Shown here piece by piece: positions 1 to 6,008 of a stretch of DNA of 9,349 bases. The stretch lies in contig CAJUSM010000055.1 of NCBI GenBank assembly GCA_910588935.1, positions 11,782 through 21,130 on the forward strand, given 5' to 3'. Position 1 is the stretch's first letter. Every line of letters starts with the position of its first letter. Both the position numbers and the translations under genes were made by a program. The notes below the pieces were generated by a model that was given only the letters and a program-made list of their open reading frames with translations, did no database searches and was not told the origin of the DNA. Source of the DNA: an uncultured Oscillospiraceae bacterium. GTDB taxonomy: Bacteria; Bacillota; Clostridia; Oscillospirales; Acutalibacteraceae.

Positions 1-1111
1 GCACATAGCGGTCGCCCCGGGGACCAGCCAGAGGCAGCATGGGCACATACTCGTCGGAGTGGGGATTGGTGGCGGAGCTAACCTCCCAGGCGATGCCAGT
101 GCCAACCAGAGAAACCTCTTCATTTTTCAGCTTGGCGTCAGACTGGGTGCCGTCCTGGGTAAAATATTCCTGGTCCATAATGCCCTCGGCATAGAGCTTC
201 TCAAAGAACTGCACAGCCTCTTTGTAGCGCTCGTCGGCAGGGATAAAGATAGGCTCGCCGGTTTCCTGCTCCAGGGCCAAATAGTTGGTCTCCAAGCTAT
301 CGGTAATGCCCCAAGGGTTGATATAGCGGATCCAGTCGAACATATCGCCCTTGCCGCTGCCGCTGAGAGGAATCTCATCGTTGGGGTCGCCGTTGCCGTT
401 GGCGTCCTGCTCTTTAAAGGCCTTCAGCACATTGTACCACTCGTCCACAGTGGTGGGCATTTCCAGGTTCAGGTTGTCCAGCCACTTTTGGTTGATAAAG
501 GGGATATCGCAGGCCTTGGGACGCATGGGCAGCTTGCTGGACAGGGTGTAGATATGCCCGTCAGACTGGGTAACCAGCTTGCGCATAATGGGCTCCGCGT
601 CATAGGCTGCCTTAATGTTGGGGCAATACTGATCAATATAGTCCTCTACAGGCACGAACAGATCCAGGTTGGTGAGAATGTCCATGTCACCCAGGCTGTT
701 GTTGCCAAAGAACACGTCCGGCAGGTCGCCGCCGGCCAGCAGCAGAGATTTCTGCTCGGCCCAGTCCGCGTCGCCGGCATACTGCCAGTCGATGTGTACA
801 TTGGTGGTTTTCTCCATCTCCTGGAACATGCTGTTCTCGTTAAGGTCCCTCAGGCTGGCGCCCTTTACATACAGGAAGGTCAGGCTGACAGGCTCATTGA
901 CGATGGGAAAGCCAGTGGCGTTAAAGTTGGAGTCTCCCGCCTCCGCGCCGCCCTCCTCAGAGGACTCTCCGCCCTCCTGCTTGCTGGAGGCGCTGCTCTC
1001 GCCGCTGGAAGAAGTGCTGCTGCTGTTGTTGCTGCTGCAGGCTGCAAACAGGGAAGCCACCAAACAGAGGACCAGCAACAGGCCCAGAACCTTTTTCCAA
1101 TTCCGCTTCAT
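1..1111 (-). CDS. Extracellular solute-binding lipoprotein of a carbohydrate ABC importer (LplA-like), C-terminus off the left edge
   Basis: Captures an oligosaccharide outside the membrane and hands it to the two permeases encoded upstream. The frame opens at ATG 1111 with AAAGGAG nine bases before it, and runs open to the window edge, giving about 370 residues; family members usually have about 500-560, so the end is missing. Residues 1-25 are a lipoprotein signal (MKRNWKK, hydrophobic core, then SLFAAC with Cys25 as the lipidation site). A Ser/Gly/Glu-rich linker follows to about residue 60. The fold region shows family features: a LLLAGGDLPDVFF segment, DGHIYTL, INQKWLDNLNLEMPTTVDEW, and an acidic NGNGDPNDEIP stretch that looks like the family's Ca-binding-type insertion. 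It is the third gene of the lplB-lplC-binding protein order. Family is clear; the sugar is not readable from sequence. Confidence 0.93.
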   Translation of the reverse strand, partial: MKRNWKKVLGLLLVLCLVASLFAACSSNNSSSTSSSGESSASSKQEGGESSEEGGAEAGDSNFNATGFPIVNEPVSLTFLYVKGASLRDLNENSMFQEMEKTTNVHIDWQYAGDADWAEQKSLLLAGGDLPDVFFGNNSLGDMDILTNLDLFVPVEDYIDQYCPNIKAAYDAEPIMRKLVTQSDGHIYTLSSKLPMRPKACDIPFINQKWLDNLNLEMPTTVDEWYNVLKAFKEQDANGNGDPNDEIPLSGSGKGDMFDWIRYINPWGITDSLETNYLALEQETGEPIFIPADERYKEAVQFFEKLYAEGIMDQEYFTQDGTQSDAKLKNEEVSLVGTGIAWEVSSATNPHSDEYVPMLPLAGPRGDRYV

Positions 1112-1153
1112 GATTTTCTGCTCCTTTCATATAGCAAATGAATTTATTTGACA

Positions 1154-1178
1154 GCGGCCAGGAGCTTTTCCAGGCCGC
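1154..1178 (-). promoter_or_regulatory. Intercistronic hairpin between lplC and the binding-protein gene
   Basis: GCGGCC at 1154-1159 pairs with GGCCGC at 1173-1178. Inside, after one mismatch, GGA (1161-1163) pairs with TCC (1169-1171) around a five-base loop. It lies in the 80-base gap between the permease stop and the lipoprotein start, and no U-tract follows in the minus transcript. Such hairpins commonly protect the downstream binding-protein mRNA from 3' decay or act as partial terminators; which applies here is inference. Confidence 0.5.
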
Positions 1179-1191
1179 GATGCCACAACCA

Positions 1192-2094
1192 TTAGCCTTT
1201 AATCGCGCCGATCATTACACCCTGGCTGAAATACTTCTGCACAAAGGGGTACACGCACATAATGGGCACTGTACTAATGATAATAACCGCATATTTCATC
1301 AGCTCAGAAAGCCGGCGGGCCTCTTGCGCCGCCAAGCCGTCGCCGGTGCCGGCCATGGCCTGGTTGGTAATTAGAATATTCCGGATTACCAGCTGCAAGG
1401 GCTTCAGGTCCTCGTTGCGGATGTACACCAGCGCGTTAAAGTAGGCGTTCCACTGGGAAACCGCTGTGTATAGGGCAATTACCGCCAAAACAGCTTTGGA
1501 CAAAGGCAGCGCGATCTGGAAGAAGAACCGCAGGTTGCCGCAGCCGTCAATCTGTGCCGCGTCCAAAATGCCTTGGGGCAGGCTGCTGTCGAAAAAGGTG
1601 CGGGCAATAATAATGTGGTACACCACCACCGAGAAGGGCAGCACCATTACCCAGAAGGTGTCATACAGGCCGAAATCCCGAATGGTAAAGTAGGTGGGAA
1701 TTAGGCCGCCGTTAAAGAACATGGTGAAAATGAAGAAGAAGGTAATCAGCTTACGCCCTACCAGGTCCCGGCGAGACAAGGCGTAGGCCGCGGGAATGTT
1801 CACCGCCAGGCCGATTACCGTGCCCAATACCGTGTAAAAGATAGTATTCCGGTAACCAATCCATAGCTCTGGATGGCGCATAATTTCCTTATAGCCGTCC
1901 ACAGTAAACTGGCTGGGCACTAACCAGACCTTGCCGTTGGCCACCTCCGTAGGATTGCTGAAAGACGCGATTACAATAAAATACAGCGGGTAGATTACAA
2001 TGAGCAATATAAGAATACTTACCCCATAGAGAATGATATTAAAAACCAAGTCGTTCCAAGTTACCTGGCGCTTGATAGAACCCAAGCTGGCCAT
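1192..2094 (-). CDS. lplC: Carbohydrate ABC transporter permease, LplC/MalG type
   Basis: Second membrane-spanning subunit of the importer. ATG 2094 has TAGGAGGG about six bases upstream; the product is 300 residues, usual for LplC proteins. Hydrophobic segments lie near residues 17-42, 84-105, 115-135, 145-165, 200-215 and 267-285, consistent with six membrane helices. The cytoplasmic coupling loop that docks on the ATPase is at about 178-198, reading DAAQIDGCGNLRFFFQIALP; this is the EAA motif with Asp for the first Glu, a frequent variant in MalG-type permeases. It follows the partner permease with a 42-base gap and precedes the binding protein by 80 bases, so one operon. The symbol is a family-level assignment; B. 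subtilis YtcP-like proteins are the close alternative. Confidence 0.93.
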   Translation of the reverse strand: MASLGSIKRQVTWNDLVFNIILYGVSILILLIVIYPLYFIVIASFSNPTEVANGKVWLVPSQFTVDGYKEIMRHPELWIGYRNTIFYTVLGTVIGLAVNIPAAYALSRRDLVGRKLITFFFIFTMFFNGGLIPTYFTIRDFGLYDTFWVMVLPFSVVVYHIIIARTFFDSSLPQGILDAAQIDGCGNLRFFFQIALPLSKAVLAVIALYTAVSQWNAYFNALVYIRNEDLKPLQLVIRNILITNQAMAGTGDGLAAQEARRLSELMKYAVIIISTVPIMCVYPFVQKYFSQGVMIGAIKG

Positions 2095-2136
2095 ATGAAT
2101 CCCTCCTAGACCGAATATTTGCTGAAAACCGCATTT

Positions 2137-3090
2137 TTAGAACAGGCTGGTATCGCCCATTTTCTTGGAGGCCTGATTCACCAGCAACAACAAGACGAAG
2201 TTGATGACATTGTTGAACAGGCCCACCGCAGCAGAAAGGCTGTACTGGTTGCTGATAATGCCAATTTTATACACATAGGTAGCAATAATCTCGCTGACCA
2301 TGGTGTTTAGGGGGTTCTGCATTAAGTACACCTTTTCGAAGCCCACATTCATAATGTTGCCCGCCCGCATAATCAGCAAAATGACTGCTGTGGGCAGCAG
2401 GAAGGGAATGTCGATATACTTGATTTTTTGCCACTTGCTGGCGCCGTCTACTGTGGCCGCCTCGTAAAGGGAAGGGTCCACCGCAGCCAGAGCCGCTATA
2501 TAGATGATGCTGTCCCAGCCCGCGTGCTGCCACACATCGCTCCAGACATAGATGCTTTGGAAAGCGCCGGCCATACCCAGAATATTGGGCGGTTCCTGAA
2601 TGCCAAAAAGCTTAGCCAGGTTTCCATATAGGCCGCTGCTGGGAGAGAGCCACACCAATAGCATGCCCACCATAACCACGGTAGAAATGAAATGGGGCAA
2701 ATAAGTGGCCACCTGCAGAGTTTGCTTAAACCGCTTTACCCGGATTTGGTTCATGGCCAAGGCCAAAATAATGGGAAACGGGAACCCGGCAACCAGGCTG
2801 TAAAGGCTTAGGGATATGGTGTTGGTAAACAGAGATTTTACCTGGAAAGAGTTAAAAAAGGTCTGAAAGTGCTCAAACGCCACCCATGGGCTGCCTTCAA
2901 TCCCCATTTTAGGGGTAAAATCCTTAAAGGCGATCTGTATGCCGTACATAGGAATGTACGTGAACATAAACAACAGCACTACCGCTGGAAGCAGCAGCAG
3001 ATAGAGCCCCCAGTTGCGGGCAATCCGCCGCCAGGTGGACACCAGGATTTCTTTTTTGCTCAGTTTTTCACCGGCCGCTTTCGCCGCCAT
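2137..3090 (-). CDS. lplB: ABC transporter permease, LplB type
   Basis: First gene of the importer operon and partner of the LplC-type permease; together they form the sugar channel. The product is 317 residues, matching LplB/YteP length. A basic cytoplasmic N-terminus (residues 1-27) leads into the first helix (about 29-49, ending in the FTYIPMYGIQIAF signature of LplB proteins). Further hydrophobic segments are near 90-112, 129-148, 190-203, 232-248 and 286-304. The coupling loop at 210-230 has the full EAA pattern: EAATVDGASKWQKIKYIDIP. ATG 3090 has AAAGGA about eleven bases upstream and CGAGG closer in; no better start is seen. No nucleotide-binding subunit is encoded nearby, as is usual for this class, which borrows a shared MsmX-type ATPase (family knowledge). 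Confidence 0.94.
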   Translation of the reverse strand: MAAKAAGEKLSKKEILVSTWRRIARNWGLYLLLLPAVVLLFMFTYIPMYGIQIAFKDFTPKMGIEGSPWVAFEHFQTFFNSFQVKSLFTNTISLSLYSLVAGFPFPIILALAMNQIRVKRFKQTLQVATYLPHFISTVVMVGMLLVWLSPSSGLYGNLAKLFGIQEPPNILGMAGAFQSIYVWSDVWQHAGWDSIIYIAALAAVDPSLYEAATVDGASKWQKIKYIDIPFLLPTAVILLIMRAGNIMNVGFEKVYLMQNPLNTMVSEIIATYVYKIGIISNQYSLSAAVGLFNNVINFVLLLLVNQASKKMGDTSLF

Positions 3091-3127
3091 ATGCCTCGCA
3101 TCCTTTCCTTAGGCCGGCGCCCTAAAC

Positions 3128-3141
3128 AGGGCCCAGGCCCT
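3128..3141. promoter_or_regulatory. Short palindrome in the lplB leader
   Basis: AGGGCC (3128-3133), two bases, then GGCCCT (3136-3141). It lies just downstream of the predicted start of the lplB transcript, where an operator or leader hairpin would act. The same CAGGGCCC core also occurs at 4828-4835 in the leader of the anchored binding-protein gene. Function is inferred from position only. Confidence 0.25.
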
Positions 3142-3155
3142 TAATTCATAGATTC

Positions 3156-3183
3156 ATTATAGCGTGAAAGGGTTCCTTGAAAA
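3156..3183 (-). promoter_or_regulatory. Sigma-A-type promoter of the lplB operon
   Basis: On the minus strand a perfect TATAAT (3161-3156) is preceded after 16 bases by TTTTCA (3183-3178), four of six matches to the -35 consensus. The DNA upstream (3184-3300) is AT-rich, as in UP elements. The predicted start near 3149 gives a leader of about 60 bases before ATG 3090. The weak -35 suggests an activator may be needed. Confidence 0.6.
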
Positions 3184-3283
3184 ATGTTTTAATTTAAGAT
3201 TTGTTAACATTTTTTGCTCTATTTTTGATAATCTAGGGATTTTGAAAGAAATAATTGTGAAAAAACATAAATTCGCCTATATG

Positions 3284-3295
3284 ATTTTCGAAAAT
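3284..3295. repeat. AT-rich perfect palindrome upstream of the lplB promoter
   Basis: ATTTTCGAAAAT reads the same on both strands. It lies about 100 bases upstream of the lplB -35 box and just beyond the terminator of the upstream gene, a plausible place for a regulator site; no regulator is encoded in the window to match it. Confidence 0.2.
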
Positions 3296-3301
3296 GCGCA
3301 T

Positions 3302-3340
3302 AAAAAGTCCCCCTGGAAGGATGAAAATCCGCACCAGGGG
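3302..3340 (-). terminator. Rho-independent terminator of the anchored binding-protein gene
   Basis: On the minus strand CCCCTGG (3340-3334) pairs with CCAGGGG (3316-3310). An inner GGAT/ATCC stem closes a TTTC loop, and T5 follows at 3306-3302. It begins about ten bases after the stop codon at 3351, separating this transcript from the importer operon. Confidence 0.8.
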
Positions 3341-3350
3341 AATCCAAGTC

Positions 3351-4811
3351 TTATTCTTCGGCGTTTGCCAGCCTGCTGGCCTGTCTGTATTTGTTGTCTT
3401 TCCACTGCACTAACAGCTTGCTGCCTCTTTTTTCCATTTCCAAAAGGGTTTCCCGGTAGATCTGCTCCACCTCCCTCTCTGGGGTAGAGGTAACAATACG
3501 CACTTCTTGAAGCTTTCGGTAGCTTTCTACCGACTCAAAAACATTTGCCAGCCGGGTATCCGCATAGTGGGCAAACATAATCTCATAGGGGAATTCTGGC
3601 TGGGCATACTGTTCGTAGACCCCGCCCGGAGCTTTTGGGGGGCTGGGACCCGCCTTTATGGTTTCCCCAAAACCCGCGGTTTCCACCGCTTGGCGCTGCT
3701 CTACAGTAAACTCCATATTCTGGCCGTAAAACCAAAGCAGCAGCCGCGCCTGCACCTTTGGAAAGGCGCTGCCTGCAAGAAAGATGGTAGAGGCATACTG
3801 TTCGTTGTAGTTCTGGCGAAACCGAAATTTCTTGCCGGAATCTGGAGCCATAGGGCCTACAATCTGGTAACTCTCCCAAATAGGGTCATCCTCTGGCAAA
3901 GCCTGGAGCAGGGAGTAGAGAGGGCCAGTGGCAGCTAAAAAAACCTTTTCTTCCCGCAGCTGGGTGAGCAGGTAGCTCTGGGTCATAGTAAACACATCCC
4001 GGCTAAGGAGGCGTTCACCATAAAGCCGGTTCATATACGCCAAGGCCTCCAGGGTTTCCTCTTGAAAGAAGACATCCTGCCACGCGCCCTCCTTGTCCAG
4101 GTTTCTGGCCCCAAACATCTGCTGCAAGGTGATTAGGTCTATATAGCTGGGGACCACGCCAGGTTCCGCCCCTCGAATGGTTTTTAAGGCGTATAAGGTT
4201 TCCTCTTTCTGGGAAAAACAGCTGCTGGGGATGGCATAGGTTTCTAAAAGCTTCTGGTTGGCAAGCATAACCACCCCCGCTGCGGGGGTTTCGCATATCC
4301 GGCCGATTACACTGGTATGGGGATAGGCGTATACATCCCCCTTGGTGTTCCCGCACCAGTCCCGGAATTCCCGGGGAAGTTGGAAACCTGGCAGCTCCTG
4401 GTCCAGCAGATGCTGCAGGTTTTTCGTTTTTCCAGAGGTTTCAAAACGCTTGAGCTTTGGATCCGCATAGCACCGGGTAGCCACATCCACAGGCACATTG
4501 GCGGCAATCAGATTCATGAATTTATCCGCCGTGCATACGGTAACCTCCACCGGCATTCCGGCCAGCTCTTCCAAGCGCCGGGGAGACGGCAGCAGACAGT
4601 CATACTCCGGCAGCTCGCCGCCGGCCCGGGTAACCAGCGCCCATTGCAGCTTGGCCGCCGGAGCTTCCGGCAACGCTTGAAAGCCGGGGCTCTCCTCCAC
4701 GGCCTGGGCAAGAATCCACAGCAGCAAGACAAAAGCTGCCAGCAAAGCCAGCTTAGCCAAAATAGGGAACCGGCTTCGCTTTCTCTTCCTGCCTGAAATC
4801 ACCTTGTTCAT
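3351..4811 (-). CDS. Membrane-anchored divergent solute-binding-like protein (LplA-related)
   Basis: 486 residues, starting at ATG 4811 with GGAGAG six to seven bases upstream. A basic N-terminus (KRKRSR) precedes one hydrophobic helix at about 16-36; no Cys follows, so it is an uncleaved anchor or ordinary signal rather than a lipoprotein. The extracellular part resembles the window's own LplA-type protein in order: DKFMNLIAANVPVDVATRC (about 96-114) corresponds to its LLLAGGDLPDVFF, KGDVYAYP (about 157-164) to DGHIYTL, and ANQKLLETYAIPSS to INQKWLDNLNLEMPTT. The usual acidic insertion is not obvious and sequence identity is low. It lies upstream of lplBC in the same direction but has its own terminator. 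It may be an accessory or sensing binding protein of this importer; that role is inference. The C-terminal 100 residues (charged, Glu/Arg-rich) are not recognised. Confidence 0.8.
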   Translation of the reverse strand: MNKVISGRKRKRSRFPILAKLALLAAFVLLLWILAQAVEESPGFQALPEAPAAKLQWALVTRAGGELPEYDCLLPSPRRLEELAGMPVEVTVCTADKFMNLIAANVPVDVATRCYADPKLKRFETSGKTKNLQHLLDQELPGFQLPREFRDWCGNTKGDVYAYPHTSVIGRICETPAAGVVMLANQKLLETYAIPSSCFSQKEETLYALKTIRGAEPGVVPSYIDLITLQQMFGARNLDKEGAWQDVFFQEETLEALAYMNRLYGERLLSRDVFTMTQSYLLTQLREEKVFLAATGPLYSLLQALPEDDPIWESYQIVGPMAPDSGKKFRFRQNYNEQYASTIFLAGSAFPKVQARLLLWFYGQNMEFTVEQRQAVETAGFGETIKAGPSPPKAPGGVYEQYAQPEFPYEIMFAHYADTRLANVFESVESYRKLQEVRIVTSTPEREVEQIYRETLLEMEKRGSKLLVQWKDNKYRQASRLANAEE

Positions 4812-5068
4812 GTGTTTCTCTCCTTCCCAGGGCCCGATAAGCCATTAGGGGATTTCCCGCTCCCTTTGGCCTAAAAACGCAAAAGCAGAATACTGTGAGG
4901 GGGCGCACAGAGAGTATGGGACTGAGCCTGCCCAAAAACATTCTTTTTCTCAAAAACAGAGGGAGGCAGAACGGTAGGGCTAAAATAGAGGGTTGCATCC
5001 CGGCGGGGACTATACTGAGAAAAACCCACTGTTTTCTCCCCGCGGAAAGAGGGGGGTACAATGGCAGC

Positions 5069-5260
5069 CGTCACCTTTTCCTCCCGGTCTATTGTGGCCA
5101 CAACCGCTTGAGAAGCGGAACACAGACGGTTACCACAATGGTGCTTCATCCAAAGAAAACCCTTGCCCTTGGGCAGTTATATGGACTCTCTGTGAATTTA
5201 CAGAGAGCATCGTCTCGTTAACCGCCTGAAAATGGCAGGCAAGGGCTATGCCACTTTTTT
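5069..5260 (+). ncRNA. Candidate structured non-coding RNA with terminal hairpin and possible pseudoknot
   Basis: Several perfect stems occur in order. ATTGTGG (5091-5097) pairs with CCACAAT (5133-5139), enclosing CCGCTT-GAG-AAGCGG (5104-5118). CTCTCTGT (5186-5193) pairs with ACAGAGAG (5200-5207). CCCTTGCC (5160-5167) pairs with GGCAAGGG (5238-5245). A terminator-like hairpin then ends in T6 at 5255-5260. The 5' end is a guess from a TACAAT box at 5057-5062, which lacks a good -35. It matches no riboswitch, 6S, SRP, tmRNA or RNase P consensus that I can recall. The next plus-strand gene is 750 bases away with its own promoter, so a free RNA is likelier than a leader. Confidence 0.35.
5233..5260 (+). 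terminator. Plus-strand terminator-like hairpin ending the RNA candidate
   Basis: TGGCA (5233-5237) pairs with TGCCA (5249-5253), followed by C and T6 (5255-5260). The 5-bp stem is short. Its 11-base loop contains GGCAAGGG, complementary to CCCTTGCC at 5160-5167, so the loop could pair upstream as a pseudoknot or an alternative fold. Confidence 0.45.
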
Positions 5261-5312
5261 CCGCCTCTTCTATATAAAAGATGTATGGCCAACGCGGCAT
5301 AAATCCCGTCTG

Positions 5313-5651
5313 TTACACCGGAAGGACGGTACCAGGCATACCATTCCACTCGTCCAACGAAATGCGGACCTGGGGCTCTAGCCATTGCCGTATTCTACCA
5401 TGCCGCGTTTTCCTCTGGCGTATTCCCCAGCAGGGATTGATGGTAATAAAAGGCTCGGCGCCAATTTTTCGGCAATATCCCCCCCGGACCAGCGCAGGAC
5501 CCTGATCCATTTCCGCCATTTTCTCTATTACATCCCCGGCGCATTCACCGGAAATGGTCCTTTGGCAAAAGGGAAAGGGTCCCTGCTCGGTCGGCAAGGG
5601 ATTATAGAGAGGGTAACCACTCCCTTTGCCCACAGCCGGGCAATCGACCAT
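5313..5651 (-). CDS. Unrecognised 112-residue ORF, possibly a decayed gene
   Basis: ATG 5651 opens four bases after the stop of a 26-codon ORF, with no clear ribosome site of its own, so it could be read by translational coupling. The product is Cys- and Gly-rich in its first half. A central stretch (about 38-75) has fairly gene-like codon choice and reads GAEPFITINP, which faintly recalls the conserved strand of some DDE transposases (G-I/A-EPFI-LNP). No catalytic residues can be placed and neighbouring frames do not restore a transposase, so this likeness is weak. The rest looks like random translation. It may be spurious or the remnant of an inserted gene. Confidence 0.2.
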   Translation of the reverse strand: MVDCPAVGKGSGYPLYNPLPTEQGPFPFCQRTISGECAGDVIEKMAEMDQGPALVRGGYCRKIGAEPFITINPCWGIRQRKTRHGRIRQWLEPQVRISLDEWNGMPGTVLPV

Positions 5652-5655
5652 TTGT

Positions 5656-5736
5656 TTACTGACAGCGCCTTTTTAAAACCGGCTTACCCCCTAAAATCAC
5701 AGGGGTATTCCTGATAAAGAGAAGGATAGGGTCCAT
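5656..5736 (-). CDS. Possible 26-residue small protein or leader peptide
   Basis: ATG 5736 is preceded by AAGGGA at eight bases, a good ribosome site, and a well-formed promoter lies about 50 bases further upstream. It encodes MDPILLFIRNTPVILGGKPV followed by LKRRCQ: a short hydrophobic N-terminal half and a basic tail. It stops at TAA (5658-5656), just before the ATG of the 112-codon ORF. The heptamer T-TTA-AAA, in frame for a -1 slip, lies near its end. Size makes any call uncertain. Confidence 0.25.
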   Translation of the reverse strand: MDPILLFIRNTPVILGGKPVLKRRCQ

Positions 5737-5787
5737 CAAAAACGTCCCTTTTTAATATCTTTTATTATAGATCTTATTCTAATTATT

Positions 5788-5816
5788 ATTGTACCATATA
5801 CCGAAAACAAATGCAA
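5788..5816 (-). promoter_or_regulatory. Sigma-A-type promoter firing leftwards into 5736-5313
   Basis: On the minus strand TTGCAT (5816-5811), exactly 17 bases, then TACAAT (5793-5788). Each box matches the consensus at five (-10) or four (-35) of six positions, in AT-rich surroundings. The predicted start is near 5781, giving a 45-base leader to ATG 5736. It is the main evidence that something on this strand is transcribed. Confidence 0.5.
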
Positions 5817-5909
5817 GTCCTCCCGCGTTCCCGCCTGATTTAGGGCAGCTAGGCAAAAATCCGCCATTTCCTCTATTTTCAAACAAGGCCTCGGCAGCCC
5901 CCAGAAGAA

Positions 5910-5928
5910 AAACTTTAACCCAAAGTTT
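5910..5928. promoter_or_regulatory. Inverted repeat upstream of the SLH-glycosidase promoter, possible operator
   Basis: AAACTTT (5910-5916), five bases, AAAGTTT (5922-5928): perfect 7-base arms. It ends 20 bases before the -35 box at 5949, a position typical of an activator site. It could also form an RNA hairpin, but no transcript is known to cross it. Confidence 0.3.
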
Positions 5929-5948
5929 CATTTTGTAAATGCTTTTTC

Positions 5949-5977
5949 TTGCAAGTCGGCCTCACTTAGGGTATACT
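5949..5977 (+). promoter_or_regulatory. Sigma-A-type promoter of the SLH-glycosidase gene
   Basis: TTGCAA (5949-5954), exactly 17 bases, TATACT (5972-5977). Predicted start near 5984 gives a leader of about 25 bases containing the ribosome site GGAAAGGGG (5993-6001). Confidence 0.7.
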
Positions 5978-6008
5978 TACCTGAGAACATTTGGAAAGGG
6001 GTTCCACC

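Larger units (their letters stand above)
4812..6008. other. Gene-poor interval of 1.2 kb between the transport cluster and the SLH-glycosidase gene
   Basis: No confident protein gene. From 4812 to about 5040 I see only the ribosome site of the 4811 gene, a 7-base inverted repeat (GAGAAAA 5017-5023 with TTTTCTC 5032-5038) and no convincing promoter. From about 5069 to 5260 lies a folded RNA candidate. From 5262 to 5312 nothing is seen. From 5313 to 5816 there is a minus-strand promoter and two small ORFs. The stretch 5740-5815 is strongly AT-rich. From 5817 to 5909 nothing is seen, and the rest is the promoter region of the gene at 6009. Confidence 0.6.

Noticed and set aside
59..1141. Long plus-strand ORF of 360 codons
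   Set aside because: It is exactly antisense to the solute-binding lipoprotein, has no ribosome site, and its translation is low-complexity Ala/Val/Leu; the minus frame has signal, lipobox and family motifs.
4895..5229. Overlapping plus- and minus-strand ORFs of 78-108 codons around 4753-5229
   Set aside because: They overlap each other and the structured RNA, lack ribosome sites, and read as low-complexity Pro/Ser/Arg translations.
5060..5260. Known RNA classes (6S, SRP, tmRNA, T-box, common riboswitches) for the middle RNA candidate
   Set aside because: None of the conserved sequence blocks I know for these families is present, and the 5' and 3' ends do not pair as in 6S RNA.
5385..5714. 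Plus-strand ORF of 109 codons
   Set aside because: Antisense to the small minus-strand ORFs, no ribosome site or promoter, no recognisable motif.
5991..6008. TTG start giving six extra residues on the SLH-glycosidase
   Set aside because: This TTG precedes the ribosome site GGAAAGGGG; ATG 6009 is correctly spaced and begins a normal signal peptide.
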